A stretch of 64,000 nt of DNA, from the NCBI GenBank assembly GCA_963714205.1, contig CAVQNQ010000002.1, forward strand, positions 248,001 to 312,000, written 5' to 3'. Origin of the DNA: CAVQNQ01 sp963714205. GTDB lineage: Bacteria > Acidobacteriota > Terriglobia > Bryobacterales > Bryobacteraceae. A model generated the notes under the pieces. That model was not told the origin of the DNA. It saw nothing but the letters and a program-made list of their open reading frames with translations, and did no database searches. Both the position numbers and the translations under genes were made by a program. Shown one piece after another: positions 34,066-43,265 of the stretch (position 1 is the stretch's first letter; every line of letters begins with the position of its first letter).

Positions 34066-34887
34066 ATGAAGCGAGTCGCGCTGCTCCCGATTCTGCTGGC
34101 GGCGGGTCTGCTGATGCAGCCTGCTCCTGTTTCCGCCGCGCCCGACGATGCCTGCTATAACCGATGCGTTGAGTTTCACAGTTGCTACGGCGCCAACGCG
34201 CCAGGAGGTCTGGCGCAGTGTTTGCATATGTGCTGGGACATCTGCAAGAGCGACAGCTGGGGGGCCATCGCGTATAGCTGGACAGACAAGATCGCCGGCT
34301 GGTCGTATGCGCAGGACGATAAGGCCACGGCGCAGAGGATCGCCATGCAGTATTGCGCCAAGGAGGGCGGCGCCAAATGCATCCTGCAAACCAGCTTCAA
34401 CAACCTGTGCAGCGCCGTCGCGGCGGATCGCGACCTGGTGGCTTGGGGGACATCCGACACCAAGTCGAAGGCTTATCTGCGGGCCATGGCGGAATGCGAA
34501 AAAATCGGCGGCAAGAAGTGTGCCGTCGAGGTCTCGGTCTGTTCCGCCCCCAACAACGTGAGCGGGGGGACGCCGGAGCCGCCCAAGGCGATATCGTGGG
34601 GCGCCATCGCATACAGCAGCGGTGATATGGGCGCCGGATGGTCGCAGGGCCAAGCCGACCGCGCCAGCGCGGAGAGAGAAGCGATGAACGCCTGTTCCCA
34701 ACACGGCAAGGCGTGCGTTTTGCGGAACGCTTTCAACAAAGCGTGCGGCGCGCTGGCGGCGGATCGGGACATCACGGGCCTGGGTACGTCGGCCAATCCG
34801 CGCGACGCCCAGCAGCAGGCCATCACCGAGTGCCAGAAGGCCGGCGGCACCAGGTGCGCGCTTCATGTTGCGTTTTGCTCCATGTAA
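34066..34887 (+). CDS. secreted protein with two DUF4189-type Cys-rich domains
   Basis: 273 residues. The signal peptide (MKRVALLPILLAAGLLMQPAPVSAA) is followed by a short Cys-rich linker (CYNRCVEFHSCYG...CLHMCWDIC) and two ~95-residue copies of a domain that begins SWGAIAYS and contains paired Cys (YCAKEGGAKC, ACSQHGKAC). WGAIA plus regularly spaced Cys marks DUF4189. GGAGG six bases ahead of ATG 34066 fixes the start. An even number of cysteines in each copy suggests disulphides. The function is unknown; the domain occurs in secreted bacterial proteins. Confidence 0.8.
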   Translation: MKRVALLPILLAAGLLMQPAPVSAAPDDACYNRCVEFHSCYGANAPGGLAQCLHMCWDICKSDSWGAIAYSWTDKIAGWSYAQDDKATAQRIAMQYCAKEGGAKCILQTSFNNLCSAVAADRDLVAWGTSDTKSKAYLRAMAECEKIGGKKCAVEVSVCSAPNNVSGGTPEPPKAISWGAIAYSSGDMGAGWSQGQADRASAEREAMNACSQHGKACVLRNAFNKACGALAADRDITGLGTSANPRDAQQQAITECQKAGGTRCALHVAFCSM

Positions 34888-34912
34888 CACGGCTCCGCTG
34901 TAGAGTAGCAGT

Positions 34913-36433
34913 ATGCTGCTCGAACGCGTGGTGGAAACGTCGCGGCGGGTTACGGAGACCTCGCGGCGCCTCGAAAAGATCGAGCTGATCGCGGGGCTGC
35001 TGCGGGAGGCCGCGCCGGATGAAATCGAAACCGTCGTGGCATTCCTTTCCGGATACGTGAGGCAGGGCAAGATCGGCGTGGGATATGGGACGCTGCGGGA
35101 TTCCGGAGCCGCGCCGGCGGAAGCGGCGGCGCTCGCGATCGGCGATGTGGAAGCGGCGTTGAGCGAGATGGCTCGCGCCGAGCCGAAGCGGCGGCGGCAT
35201 TTGCTGGAAGCCTTGATGGCCCGCGCGACGGCTTCCGAGCAAGCGTTCCTGAAAGCTCTCCTGGTGGGCGAGGTCCGGCAGGGCGCGCTCGAAGGCGTGA
35301 TGATGGACGCGCTGGCGAAGGCGTCCGGGACGCGGCCGGAGCGGGTGCGGCGCGCGGCCATGATGGCGGGCGATGTCTCGCGGGTGGCGCGGGCGGCTAT
35401 GGAGGAAGGCGACGCGGGCTTAGCGCGGTTCGACGTGGAATTGATGCGCCCCGTGCAGCCGATGCTGGCACAGACGGCGGAGGACGCGGCGGACGCCATC
35501 GCTGAATTGGGCCGGGCGGCTTTCGAATACAAGTTCGATGGGGCGCGGATACAGGTGCATCGGGCGTCGGGCGACGTGCGCATCTTTTCGCGGGCGCTGA
35601 ACGACGTGACGGCGGCGGCTCCGGAGGTGGTGGAGGCGGCGCGGGCGCTGCCGGGCGGCGATCTGATTGTGGAAGGCGAAGCGCTGTGCCTGGCACCGGA
35701 CGGGCGTCCGCAGCCGTTCCAGGTGACGGCGCGGCGATTCGGCCGGAAGCTGGAGCTGGAGCGGATGCGCGCGGAGCTGCCGCTGACGCCGTTCTGGTTC
35801 GACCTGCTGTACGCGGATGGGCACTCGATGATGGATGAGCCGCAGCACCGGAGATTCGCGGCGTTGGCGCAACTGGCGCCGGCTGAGGCGCTGGCGCCGC
35901 ACCTGGTGACGGCGAACCCGGAGGAAGCCGAGGAGTTCATCCGTCAGGCGCTCGACCGCGGGCACGAAGGCGCCATGGCGAAATCGCTGGACGCTGCCTA
36001 CGCGGCCGGAGCGCGCGGGCAGAGCTGGCTCAAGATCAAGCGCGCGCACACGCTGGACCTGGCCATCCTGGCGGCGGAGTGGGGCAGCGGCCGCCGACGG
36101 GGATGGTTGAGCAATCTGCATCTGGGCGCGCGGGACACGGAAAAGGGCGGTTTCGCCATGCTGGGCAAGACGTTCAAGGGGTTAACGGACGAGATGCTGG
36201 CGTGGCAAACGGCGGAGCTACTGAAGGCCGAGATCGCGCGCGATGCGTATACGGTCTACGTGGAGCCGAGGTTGGTGGCGGAGATCGCGTTCAACGAAAT
36301 TCAGGTGAGCCCGCGATATGCCAGCGGGATGGCGCTGCGCTTCGCGCGCGTAAAGCGATACCGGCGGGATAAATCGGCGGCGGATGCCGATACGCTGGAG
36401 ACGGTGCGGAAGATCGCAGGAGGTCCGAAGTGA
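34913..36433 (+). CDS. lig: ATP-dependent DNA ligase, archaeal/eukaryal type
   Basis: 506 residues. An N-terminal alpha-helical DNA-binding domain (about 1-175) precedes the nucleotidyltransferase core with motif I EYKFDGARIQVHR (adenylated Lys207), motif IIIa RIFSRALNDVT, motif IV VEGEALC, and motif V GHEGAMAKSLDAAY...QSWLKIKR. The OB-fold domain runs to the end. Such ligases in bacteria supplement NAD-dependent LigA and probably seal nicks in repair. There is no LigD polymerase or phosphoesterase part and no ku gene nearby, so it is not an end-joining locus. Confidence 0.94.
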   Translation: MLLERVVETSRRVTETSRRLEKIELIAGLLREAAPDEIETVVAFLSGYVRQGKIGVGYGTLRDSGAAPAEAAALAIGDVEAALSEMARAEPKRRRHLLEALMARATASEQAFLKALLVGEVRQGALEGVMMDALAKASGTRPERVRRAAMMAGDVSRVARAAMEEGDAGLARFDVELMRPVQPMLAQTAEDAADAIAELGRAAFEYKFDGARIQVHRASGDVRIFSRALNDVTAAAPEVVEAARALPGGDLIVEGEALCLAPDGRPQPFQVTARRFGRKLELERMRAELPLTPFWFDLLYADGHSMMDEPQHRRFAALAQLAPAEALAPHLVTANPEEAEEFIRQALDRGHEGAMAKSLDAAYAAGARGQSWLKIKRAHTLDLAILAAEWGSGRRRGWLSNLHLGARDTEKGGFAMLGKTFKGLTDEMLAWQTAELLKAEIARDAYTVYVEPRLVAEIAFNEIQVSPRYASGMALRFARVKRYRRDKSAADADTLETVRKIAGGPK

Positions 36434-36439
36434 AAGACC

Positions 36440-38791
36440 TCAGAATTCCCAGCGCAGCCGCGCGCTGGCGGAGCGTGGCGCCGCTATGCCGGTGCCCGAG
36501 AAGAGTCCCGCGAAGTCGATGACGTTCAAGCGATTCGTGAGGTTCTCGCCGGCCACTTCCGCGCGCAGAGCTCTCTTTTCGTGGCGCCACAAATCGACGC
36601 CCGTAGAGGCGTCCAGCGAGAAGTTGGGGCGCACGCGGCTCGCGGCGAAATTCACGCGGCTTACCACTTGCGGCCCATACTCGGTCACGAGCGTAGCGGG
36701 GTCCTCGGTCGTTTCGGACGGCAGGCCGCTGCCGTACGAGCTGTTCATCGCCAGCCACACCCGCGAGGTCAGCTGGAAGCGAACTCTCGCGCGCGCCGTA
36801 TTGCGCTGGTCCTGGGAGATAGGAAAGCTCCCCGCGCTCGTCAAGGCGCCCACGGCATCGCCGCCCAGGAACAGGCCGCCGGACACCGGGAGATAAGCCA
36901 CGCCGAGCATGTTCGAGTAACTCAGGAAGCCCGAAAATCTCCCCCACGAGGGCACCGCAAGCTTCACATCCACGCCGTGGATACTGGCTCTCTGAAAACT
37001 GATGGGGAAGCTGATGCCGGTGTTCAGGAAGACGTCATCGTCGGCATAGTTCACGAACGTGCGGCGATAAAAGGAAGCGTCCAGTCGCACATGGCTGGCC
37101 AAGCCCTGGCTGAATCCCGCTTCCCAGAAATTGCCGCGCGAGGGCTGCAACGGGACACGAAGCACCTCCGGTTCCACGCTGGTGACCTGGGCCGAGCTGG
37201 CCAGCAGCAGGTTCTCCATGGCCGGCGTGAGAAACGCGCGATCATAGGAGACCCGCAGCACCAGGTTCGCCTTGGGCAGGTACCAGGCCGCGCCCAGACG
37301 GGGACTCCAGGCGTTCTGGGGGACTACCAGCCGGTAATTATCCCAGCGCAGGCCGGCGCTCAAGGTCAGGTTGCCCAGCCGGATGTTGTCCTGCGCGAAG
37401 AGCGATTGTTCGCTATCGATGCGGCGGTCGGCGAAGTTGAACTGGGGCACCGTGCCGGGGTCGAAAAACGAGACGTCCGTGATGAGATACTGCAGAGCCT
37501 CGCTGACCGGAGCATAGTAGGCATCCCCGCCAAACTTGAACTCGTGCCGGCCGCGGCGCAGCGAGACGCTCGGGCTGAAGTAGCCGCGCCGGAAGCCGCG
37601 CTGCTGAAAAGCAATGATGGGCGTGGCCAGCGCGTTCGACCAGAGATTCGCCGAGAGATCCTCGACCGAGGCCCGCACGTTCAGCAAGGCTCGCGGCGTG
37701 ATCTCGTGCGTCCAGCTTACCTGGCCGACGTCTTCGCGCCCGTCGCGGTCCTGGCGCTGCCCAGCGGCCTGCTGGAGATTCTCGTTGGGCACCTCGAAGA
37801 GCGACTGGCGGCGGGCGAAGGAGAAATGCAGCCGGTCGGCATCGGAGATGTCCCAATCGTAAGCCGCCGAGATGCCGTCCGCCGTCCCAGAGTTGGTGAA
37901 ATTGCCGAGGACGGGCGGGTCGAGATACCGGTCGGTGTCCGAGCCGAAAGCGCTCACCGTCACCGAGCTGCGCTTCCATCCATAGGTTGCGTCGACCAGC
38001 CCGTCGGTGCTATCGAAGCTGCCGCCGCCCAGTTCCGCGTCACCATGAAAACCCGGTTGCTGATCGCGCGCCGTCACCACCTCGACGATGCCGCCCAGTT
38101 TGCGGCCGTACTCGGCCGGGTAGTTGCCGGTCAGAACCGTCATTTCGGCGATATCGCCATCCGGGATTTCCGGCGCGAATCCCGGCGAACGGTTCTCGTC
38201 CATGGGGATGCCATCCACTACCAGCAGGGTCTGGTATTCCGAGCCGCGCGGGTGCAGCACGGCATTGGATTCGAAGAGCCAGCCGGGCTGCTGGTTGACC
38301 AGGTCGAGCATACCCCGTCCAGGAATGGCGCTCTGCTGTTCGCGAATGTCGCGTGCGCCCACCGGATAGGTTACGCCTGTGCGGTGCGGGTCCAGGAGGG
38401 TCTCCGCATCGGTCACCAGCAGGCTGGTCGGCACCGGCTCGACCGCCAGGGTCAGGTGGACCTCGGCGGGCACCGCGGAGCGCACTTCCACCAGCGTCGA
38501 GGAGCGCGCGAAGCCCGGATGTTCCACCGTCAATTGGTAGGGCCCCGGGGGTAGATGCTGGAAAATGAAGCGGCCTTGACCGTCGGTTTCGAAGCTGCGC
38601 AGAGTTTGCGAGGCGCCGCTCGAGAGGGTCCCGGAGGAGGGAAGCGCCAGGCCAGAGGAATCGGCGACCCACAAGCGCATTTCGCCGGTCTGCACCTGGG
38701 CCCAGGCGAAGTGCGCTGCGGCCATTGCCGCCAACGCTATTCCTAAGGAAATCTTCGTCTGGAACATCTTCATCTGGAACAAGAAGCGCAT
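36440..38791 (-). CDS. TonB-dependent receptor-like outer-membrane protein with carboxypeptidase-regulatory domain
   Basis: 783 residues. Signal peptide (about 1-32), then a CarboxypepD_reg-like beta-sandwich (about 33-110: GEMRLWVADSSGLALPSSG...DGQGRFIFQHLPPGPYQLTVEHPGF). A plug domain (about 120-230) contains GRGMLDLVNQQPGW and YQTLLVVDGIPMDENR. A ~530-residue beta-barrel ends in the aromatic LRWEF. No clear TonB box is visible at the N-terminus. The ligand is unknown; size and layout match acidobacterial Oar-like receptors for oligosaccharides or peptides. It is divergent from the MFS gene with only 30 bases between starts, so the two promoters overlap. Confidence 0.88.
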   Translation of the reverse strand: MRFLFQMKMFQTKISLGIALAAMAAAHFAWAQVQTGEMRLWVADSSGLALPSSGTLSSGASQTLRSFETDGQGRFIFQHLPPGPYQLTVEHPGFARSSTLVEVRSAVPAEVHLTLAVEPVPTSLLVTDAETLLDPHRTGVTYPVGARDIREQQSAIPGRGMLDLVNQQPGWLFESNAVLHPRGSEYQTLLVVDGIPMDENRSPGFAPEIPDGDIAEMTVLTGNYPAEYGRKLGGIVEVVTARDQQPGFHGDAELGGGSFDSTDGLVDATYGWKRSSVTVSAFGSDTDRYLDPPVLGNFTNSGTADGISAAYDWDISDADRLHFSFARRQSLFEVPNENLQQAAGQRQDRDGREDVGQVSWTHEITPRALLNVRASVEDLSANLWSNALATPIIAFQQRGFRRGYFSPSVSLRRGRHEFKFGGDAYYAPVSEALQYLITDVSFFDPGTVPQFNFADRRIDSEQSLFAQDNIRLGNLTLSAGLRWDNYRLVVPQNAWSPRLGAAWYLPKANLVLRVSYDRAFLTPAMENLLLASSAQVTSVEPEVLRVPLQPSRGNFWEAGFSQGLASHVRLDASFYRRTFVNYADDDVFLNTGISFPISFQRASIHGVDVKLAVPSWGRFSGFLSYSNMLGVAYLPVSGGLFLGGDAVGALTSAGSFPISQDQRNTARARVRFQLTSRVWLAMNSSYGSGLPSETTEDPATLVTEYGPQVVSRVNFAASRVRPNFSLDASTGVDLWRHEKRALRAEVAGENLTNRLNVIDFAGLFSGTGIAAPRSASARLRWEF

Positions 38792-38821
38792 CCTGCCGGT
38801 TTCCCCCACTATAATGCTGGG

Positions 38822-40063
38822 ATGCGCTCCCGCGACGGGCGGATTCTCACACTTCTGTTCGCTTCGGCTTTTCTCGTATATATCGACCGCGCCAACCTCT
38901 CCGTCGGCGCCACCGACATCATGCGCGATCTGCATCTTTCGCCCTACCGGATCGGTGTTTTGCTCTCCGCCTTCTTCTGGACGTACGCCCTTTGCCAGCT
39001 TTTCGGGGTTGCCGGCTGGGTGGCCGACCGTTTCAACGTCTGCTGGGTGCTGGCTGGCGGATTCACCCTCTGGTCGGCGGCCACGGCCTTTACGGGCATG
39101 GCGCGCGGCTTCGCGTTCATCTTCGGCATGCGCCTGCTGCTGGGGTTCGGAGAATCCGTGGCCTACCCGTGCTATTCGCGCATTCTGGCCAACTACTTTC
39201 CGGAGCACCGCCGCGGCTTCGCCAACGCCACGATCGAGGCCGGCACCAAGGCTGGACCGGCGCTGGGAGCGCTCTTAGGCGGCCTGTTGATGGCGCGCTT
39301 CGGCTGGCGCCCGTTCTTCGTAGTGCTGGGCTTTGGAACGCTGGCGTGGCTGATTCCGTGGATTCTGTGGATGCCCCGCGGCCAAGGCCTTTCCGTGCGG
39401 CAGGACCCGCGGGAGACGCCCGGAATCTTCGAGATACTGCGCCACCGCTCGGCCATCTTCAGCGCCCTCGGGCTATTCTGCTCGAATTACTTCTGGTTCT
39501 TCCTGCTCACCTGGATTCCGGCTTACCTCGAAACCGAGCGCCGCTTTGCCAAAGACAAGATGGCCGTGTTTGCGTCGCTGGCGTTCTTCGCGGTGGCGGT
39601 TTCGGCCACCTTCCACGGCTGGCTTTCGGACCGCCTGATCGCGCGCGGCGGCACGCCCACGCGCGTCCGCAAGAGTTTCGCCGGGCTGGGCCTGCTGTTT
39701 TCCACCATCATTCTGCCCATGGCGGTGGTGCGCAATGAAAACATTGCCATGGCCCTGCTGCTGTTCACCTGCTGGTGCTACGGGATGTTCGGCTCGAACC
39801 TGTGGGCCATCACGCAGACGCTGGCCGGCCCCAACGCGGCCGGCAAATGGACCTCCATGCAGAACGGCTTCGGCGCATTTTCTGGCGTGGCGGCGCCCTG
39901 GTTCACAGGCTGGGTGGTCCAGCAGACCGGGCAGTTCTACCTGGCCTTCGTGGCGGCGGCCGCGATTGCGCTCTGCGGCGCCGCGGCGTTCGTGGTGGGT
40001 ATCGGACCCATCGAGCAGGTGCCGTTCCGGCTCAAAGATCCGCGCGCGGCCGGCGTTATTTGA
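38822..40063 (+). CDS. MFS transporter, anion:cation symporter (ACS) family
   Basis: 413 residues, twelve predicted membrane helices. The N-terminus FLVYIDRANLSVGA carries the ACS-family aspartate-arginine pair, and the loop 2/3 motif GWVADRFNVCWVL and the helix 4/5 signature RLLLGFGESVAYPCYSRILANYFPEHRRGFANA are typical of hexuronate, galactonate and tartrate transporters. It imports an organic acid, probably a sugar acid, with a proton. Its divergence from an outer-membrane receptor suggests a coupled uptake route across both membranes. Confidence 0.92.
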   Translation: MRSRDGRILTLLFASAFLVYIDRANLSVGATDIMRDLHLSPYRIGVLLSAFFWTYALCQLFGVAGWVADRFNVCWVLAGGFTLWSAATAFTGMARGFAFIFGMRLLLGFGESVAYPCYSRILANYFPEHRRGFANATIEAGTKAGPALGALLGGLLMARFGWRPFFVVLGFGTLAWLIPWILWMPRGQGLSVRQDPRETPGIFEILRHRSAIFSALGLFCSNYFWFFLLTWIPAYLETERRFAKDKMAVFASLAFFAVAVSATFHGWLSDRLIARGGTPTRVRKSFAGLGLLFSTIILPMAVVRNENIAMALLLFTCWCYGMFGSNLWAITQTLAGPNAAGKWTSMQNGFGAFSGVAAPWFTGWVVQQTGQFYLAFVAAAAIALCGAAAFVVGIGPIEQVPFRLKDPRAAGVI

Positions 40064-40081
40064 TGTGATAATCTGCGGAAC

Positions 40082-42118
40082 ATGAAGCCCGCTCTGCTCC
40101 CGCTCGTCGCCATCCTTCCCTGGGTTCTCTATTCCCAGGACCGGCCTCTGGCTTCCCTGCCCTACACGCCCAGCCTCGATACTACATTTCTCGACCGCTC
40201 GGCGGAACCCTGCGTGGATTTCTACCAGTACGCCTGCGGGAGTTGGAACAAGCTCAATCCCATTCCGCCCGATCAGGCGCGCTGGAACGTCTACGCCAAG
40301 CTCAGCACGGAAAACATGGCCTTCCTGTGGGGAATACTCGAGGAGGCCTCGCGGCCCTCGCCCGCGCGCACTCCCAACCAGCAGAAGGTCGGGGATTATT
40401 TCGGCGCCTGCATGGATGAAGCGGCCGTCGAGAAGGCGGGCGTGGCGCCGCTCCGCTCGCACCTGGATGAGATCGCGGCGCTCCGGCGCGTTTCCGATAT
40501 TCCCGCATTTCTGGGGCGGCTGCATCTGGAGATGAGCGACACCAGCCCCCTGTTCGGCTATGGCTCGTCGCAGGATTACGCCGATTCCACGCGGGTGATC
40601 GCCTTCGCCATGGCTGGGGGCCTGGGTCTGCCGGATCGCGATTACTACACCAAGACCGACGCTAAGTCCCAGGAGACGCGCACGCGCTACGTCGAGCACG
40701 TAACGGCGATGTTCCGGTTGCTCGGCGACGCTCCGGAAGCCGCCGGCGCCGAAGCGAAAACGGTGATGGAGATCGAAACCGCGCTGGCGAAAGCCTCGCT
40801 CACGCGCGTCGATATGCGCGATCCCTACAAGCTCTTTCACAAGTACACGCGCGCCAAGCTCGGCGCACTGACGCCCGCGTTCCACTGGACGGCCTATTGG
40901 AAGGCCACCGGCATGCCCGCGCCGGCCGTAGTGAATGTCACCGAGCCGGAGTTTTTCCGCGAACTCCAGCGGCAGCTCACGAGCCGCCCCATGGCCGATT
41001 GGCGCACTTATCTGCGCTGGCACCTGGCGCACTCCCGCGCGCCTTATCTCTCGGCGCCCTTCGTCCAGGCGAATTTCGAATTCTACAGCCATTACCTGCG
41101 CGGCGTCACCCAGTTACAGCCCCGCTGGAAGCGCTGCGTCCACTATGTCGACCGCGACTTGGGCGAGGCGCTCGGCCAGGTCTTCGTCGAGAAGACTTTC
41201 AGCGCCGATACCAAGGGCCGCGCCCTCCAGATGACCAAGGAAATCGAAAAGGCCATGGAGGACGACTTACACCAGATCTCCTGGATGGGCGAGGCCACCA
41301 AGCAGCAGGCGCTTACCAAGCTGCACGCCCTCACGAACAAAATCGGCTATCCCGATAAGTGGCGCGACTACAGCGCGCTCAGCATCGCGCCGGGCGATTT
41401 CGCCGGCAACGTGGAGCGCTCCTTCGTCTTCGAATCGCGCCGGGAACTCGCCAAGATCGGTAAGCCTGTGGATCGCACCGAATGGCAGATGACGCCGCCC
41501 ACCGTGAACGCGTATTACGACCCGCAGATGAACGACATCAACTTCCCCGCCGGCGTGCTCCAGCCGCCGCTGTTCGATCCCAAAATGGACGACGCGCCCA
41601 ATTACGGCAACACCGGCGCCACTATCGGCCACGAGCTGACCCACGGGTTCGACGACCAGGGCCGCCAGTTCGACGCCAAAGGCAACCTGCGCGACTGGTG
41701 GACCAGGCAGGATGCCGACGAGTTCGTCAAGCGGACCACGTGCGTCTCCGACCAGTACTCGCAATACACCGTGGTGGACGATATCAAGATCAACGGCAAG
41801 CTGACCCTGGGCGAGGACGTCGCGGACCTCGGCGGCACACTGCTCGCCTACCTGGCGTGGAAAGAGGCCACCCGCGCCCAGGATCTGAAACCCATCGACG
41901 GCTTCACGCCGGAGCAGCGCTTTTTCATCGGGATGGCGCAATGGGCGTGCGGCGACGAGCGGCCCGAAAGCAAGCGGCAAAACGCCATCACGAACGAGCA
42001 TTCGCCGGACCAATACCGCATCAATGGCGTGGTCTCGAATATGCCGGAGTTCGGCCAGGCGTTCTCCTGCAAAGCCGGCCAGCCGATGGTTCGCGCCAAC
42101 GCCTGCCGGGTGTGGTAA
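40082..42118 (+). CDS. M13 family zinc metallopeptidase (neprilysin/PepO-like)
   Basis: 678 residues. The signal peptide (LLPLVAILPWVLYSQ) is followed by the M13 N-terminal domain (FYQYACGSWNKLNPIP). The zinc site is GHELTH at 516-521 with the third ligand in GEDVADLGG. NAYYDPQMNDINFPAGVLQPPLF and the terminal CRVW, which closes the substrate chamber, are intact. It degrades oligopeptides in the periplasm or outside the cell. Several such peptidases are normal in acidobacteria. It starts 18 bases after the MFS stop and may share its transcript. Confidence 0.95.
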   Translation: MKPALLPLVAILPWVLYSQDRPLASLPYTPSLDTTFLDRSAEPCVDFYQYACGSWNKLNPIPPDQARWNVYAKLSTENMAFLWGILEEASRPSPARTPNQQKVGDYFGACMDEAAVEKAGVAPLRSHLDEIAALRRVSDIPAFLGRLHLEMSDTSPLFGYGSSQDYADSTRVIAFAMAGGLGLPDRDYYTKTDAKSQETRTRYVEHVTAMFRLLGDAPEAAGAEAKTVMEIETALAKASLTRVDMRDPYKLFHKYTRAKLGALTPAFHWTAYWKATGMPAPAVVNVTEPEFFRELQRQLTSRPMADWRTYLRWHLAHSRAPYLSAPFVQANFEFYSHYLRGVTQLQPRWKRCVHYVDRDLGEALGQVFVEKTFSADTKGRALQMTKEIEKAMEDDLHQISWMGEATKQQALTKLHALTNKIGYPDKWRDYSALSIAPGDFAGNVERSFVFESRRELAKIGKPVDRTEWQMTPPTVNAYYDPQMNDINFPAGVLQPPLFDPKMDDAPNYGNTGATIGHELTHGFDDQGRQFDAKGNLRDWWTRQDADEFVKRTTCVSDQYSQYTVVDDIKINGKLTLGEDVADLGGTLLAYLAWKEATRAQDLKPIDGFTPEQRFFIGMAQWACGDERPESKRQNAITNEHSPDQYRINGVVSNMPEFGQAFSCKAGQPMVRANACRVW

Positions 42119-42124
42119 ACGCTC

Positions 42125-42478
42125 ATGACTAGTCTGAGGGGGAAAGCGGCAATTATGCTCGCAGTTTTTCAAGCTGCGCTTTCCAGTTCTGCTCAGGTGC
42201 CGTTGAAAGATGTAGTAATCAAAGGCACTATCGTGGACTTCTCGGGTGCGCCTGTGAAAGCCGCGACCGTGGGTATAGCCGCTCACGACCGCAAACCCGT
42301 GGTCATAGCTGCCACGAGGTCGGACGGTTCCGGCCAATTCAGCCTTAAGGCGCAGGTTTCTGGCGAGTGTGAACTGACGATCCATGCGGACGGCTTTCGA
42401 AACGCCGTAATCGCTCTAAGAATATCCGCAGCGAAACCTGAGCCGCACCGGGGCCGCAGCAGCATTCTCACTCATTGA
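42125..42478 (+). CDS. small secreted carboxypeptidase-regulatory-like domain protein
   Basis: 117 residues. A signal-like N-terminus (AAIMLAVFQAALSSSAQ) leads to a single transthyretin-like beta-sandwich: IKGTIVDFSGAPVKAATVGIA, RSDGSGQFSLKAQVSGECELTIHADGF. This is the same fold as the N-terminal domain of the TonB-type receptors in this window but without a barrel. Starts at 42125 and 42155 are both possible; neither has a convincing ribosome site. It is either a stand-alone binding domain or a relic of a larger receptor. Confidence 0.6.
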   Translation: MTSLRGKAAIMLAVFQAALSSSAQVPLKDVVIKGTIVDFSGAPVKAATVGIAAHDRKPVVIAATRSDGSGQFSLKAQVSGECELTIHADGFRNAVIALRISAAKPEPHRGRSSILTH

Positions 42479-42505
42479 GGGCCAGGTACGTTCGCGCGAG
42501 TAACG

Positions 42506-43225
42506 CTACTCGAATACAGACCCGCATTCGAATACATACTGCCTCAGCCAGGTAGCACCCTGCCTCGTGAACAGGGAATAAGTGCGCTCTGTTCCAAATT
42601 CCCCCGCAGCGGTCGCGAACAGCACAGCCCTATTCCGATGGGAGTCGAAGCCGACAATGGAAAACGTGACGTAGTAGTCGGCCCTCCAAGCATCATACAG
42701 GGCGTTCCAGTAACCATGAGCCAACCCAGGCATAAGAGCCGGTGCCGGTGCGAGCGTATATCTCACAGCCGATGCCGGTGCGAGCGTATATCTCACAGCC
42801 TTACACTGTATGTACGGCTGAAGCAGCCAGTTCTCGGCATTTTGTTTCGTATAGTCGTAGAAAGCTTCCTCAAACCCTGCGCGAACGAAACCAGGGAGGC
42901 ACCTCTCGGCTACTCGCGGCGGGGTCTCGGCCGATCCTGATCCGGCTTCCTGCTGAATGACCAGAGATCCGCCTCCTTCCCCGAAGTTGGCCGTCATCCA
43001 CGCGCCCAAAGTCGAGTATCCATCCGCATCTTCGTACGGAAGCACGAGGCGAGGATATAACTTGCGAATTCGCGGCAGTTCCTCCAGGTAGAGCGCCGCG
43101 CTCACCCAACGCTTTGCACTCCAGTACAAGTCAACTACGTGTTGTGGGAACACTTCGCACGCAATCGCTACAACAACGAGGACGGTGCCCAACAGCGCGA
43201 TCACGATTCCTGCTCGCCCGCGCAT
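42506..43225 (-). CDS. membrane-anchored protein of unknown function with an internal repeat
   Basis: 239 residues. One N-terminal membrane helix (GIVIALLGTVLVVVAIACEVF) is followed by an extracytoplasmic domain without a motif I recognise. A 30-bp direct duplication produces the peptide AVRYTLAPA twice in a row (about residues 147-166). AGGA six bases before ATG 43225 makes this start better than the GTG at 43237. Codon use looks less GC-biased than its neighbours, which could mean a recent arrival, but no mobile element accompanies it. Confidence 0.6.
   Translation of the reverse strand: MRGRAGIVIALLGTVLVVVAIACEVFPQHVVDLYWSAKRWVSAALYLEELPRIRKLYPRLVLPYEDADGYSTLGAWMTANFGEGGGSLVIQQEAGSGSAETPPRVAERCLPGFVRAGFEEAFYDYTKQNAENWLLQPYIQCKAVRYTLAPASAVRYTLAPAPALMPGLAHGYWNALYDAWRADYYVTFSIVGFDSHRNRAVLFATAAGEFGTERTYSLFTRQGATWLRQYVFECGSVFE
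42741..42800. repeat. 30-bp tandem duplication inside a coding region
   Basis: Two adjacent 30-base copies (42741-42770 and 42771-42800) differ at one position. They are in frame and add ten residues to the membrane-anchored protein, so this is a recent slippage event that preserved the reading frame. Confidence 0.95.
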
Positions 43226-43265
43226 CAGCTTCCTCACGGCAATATTAGGATAGCTCCGGGCCGAA

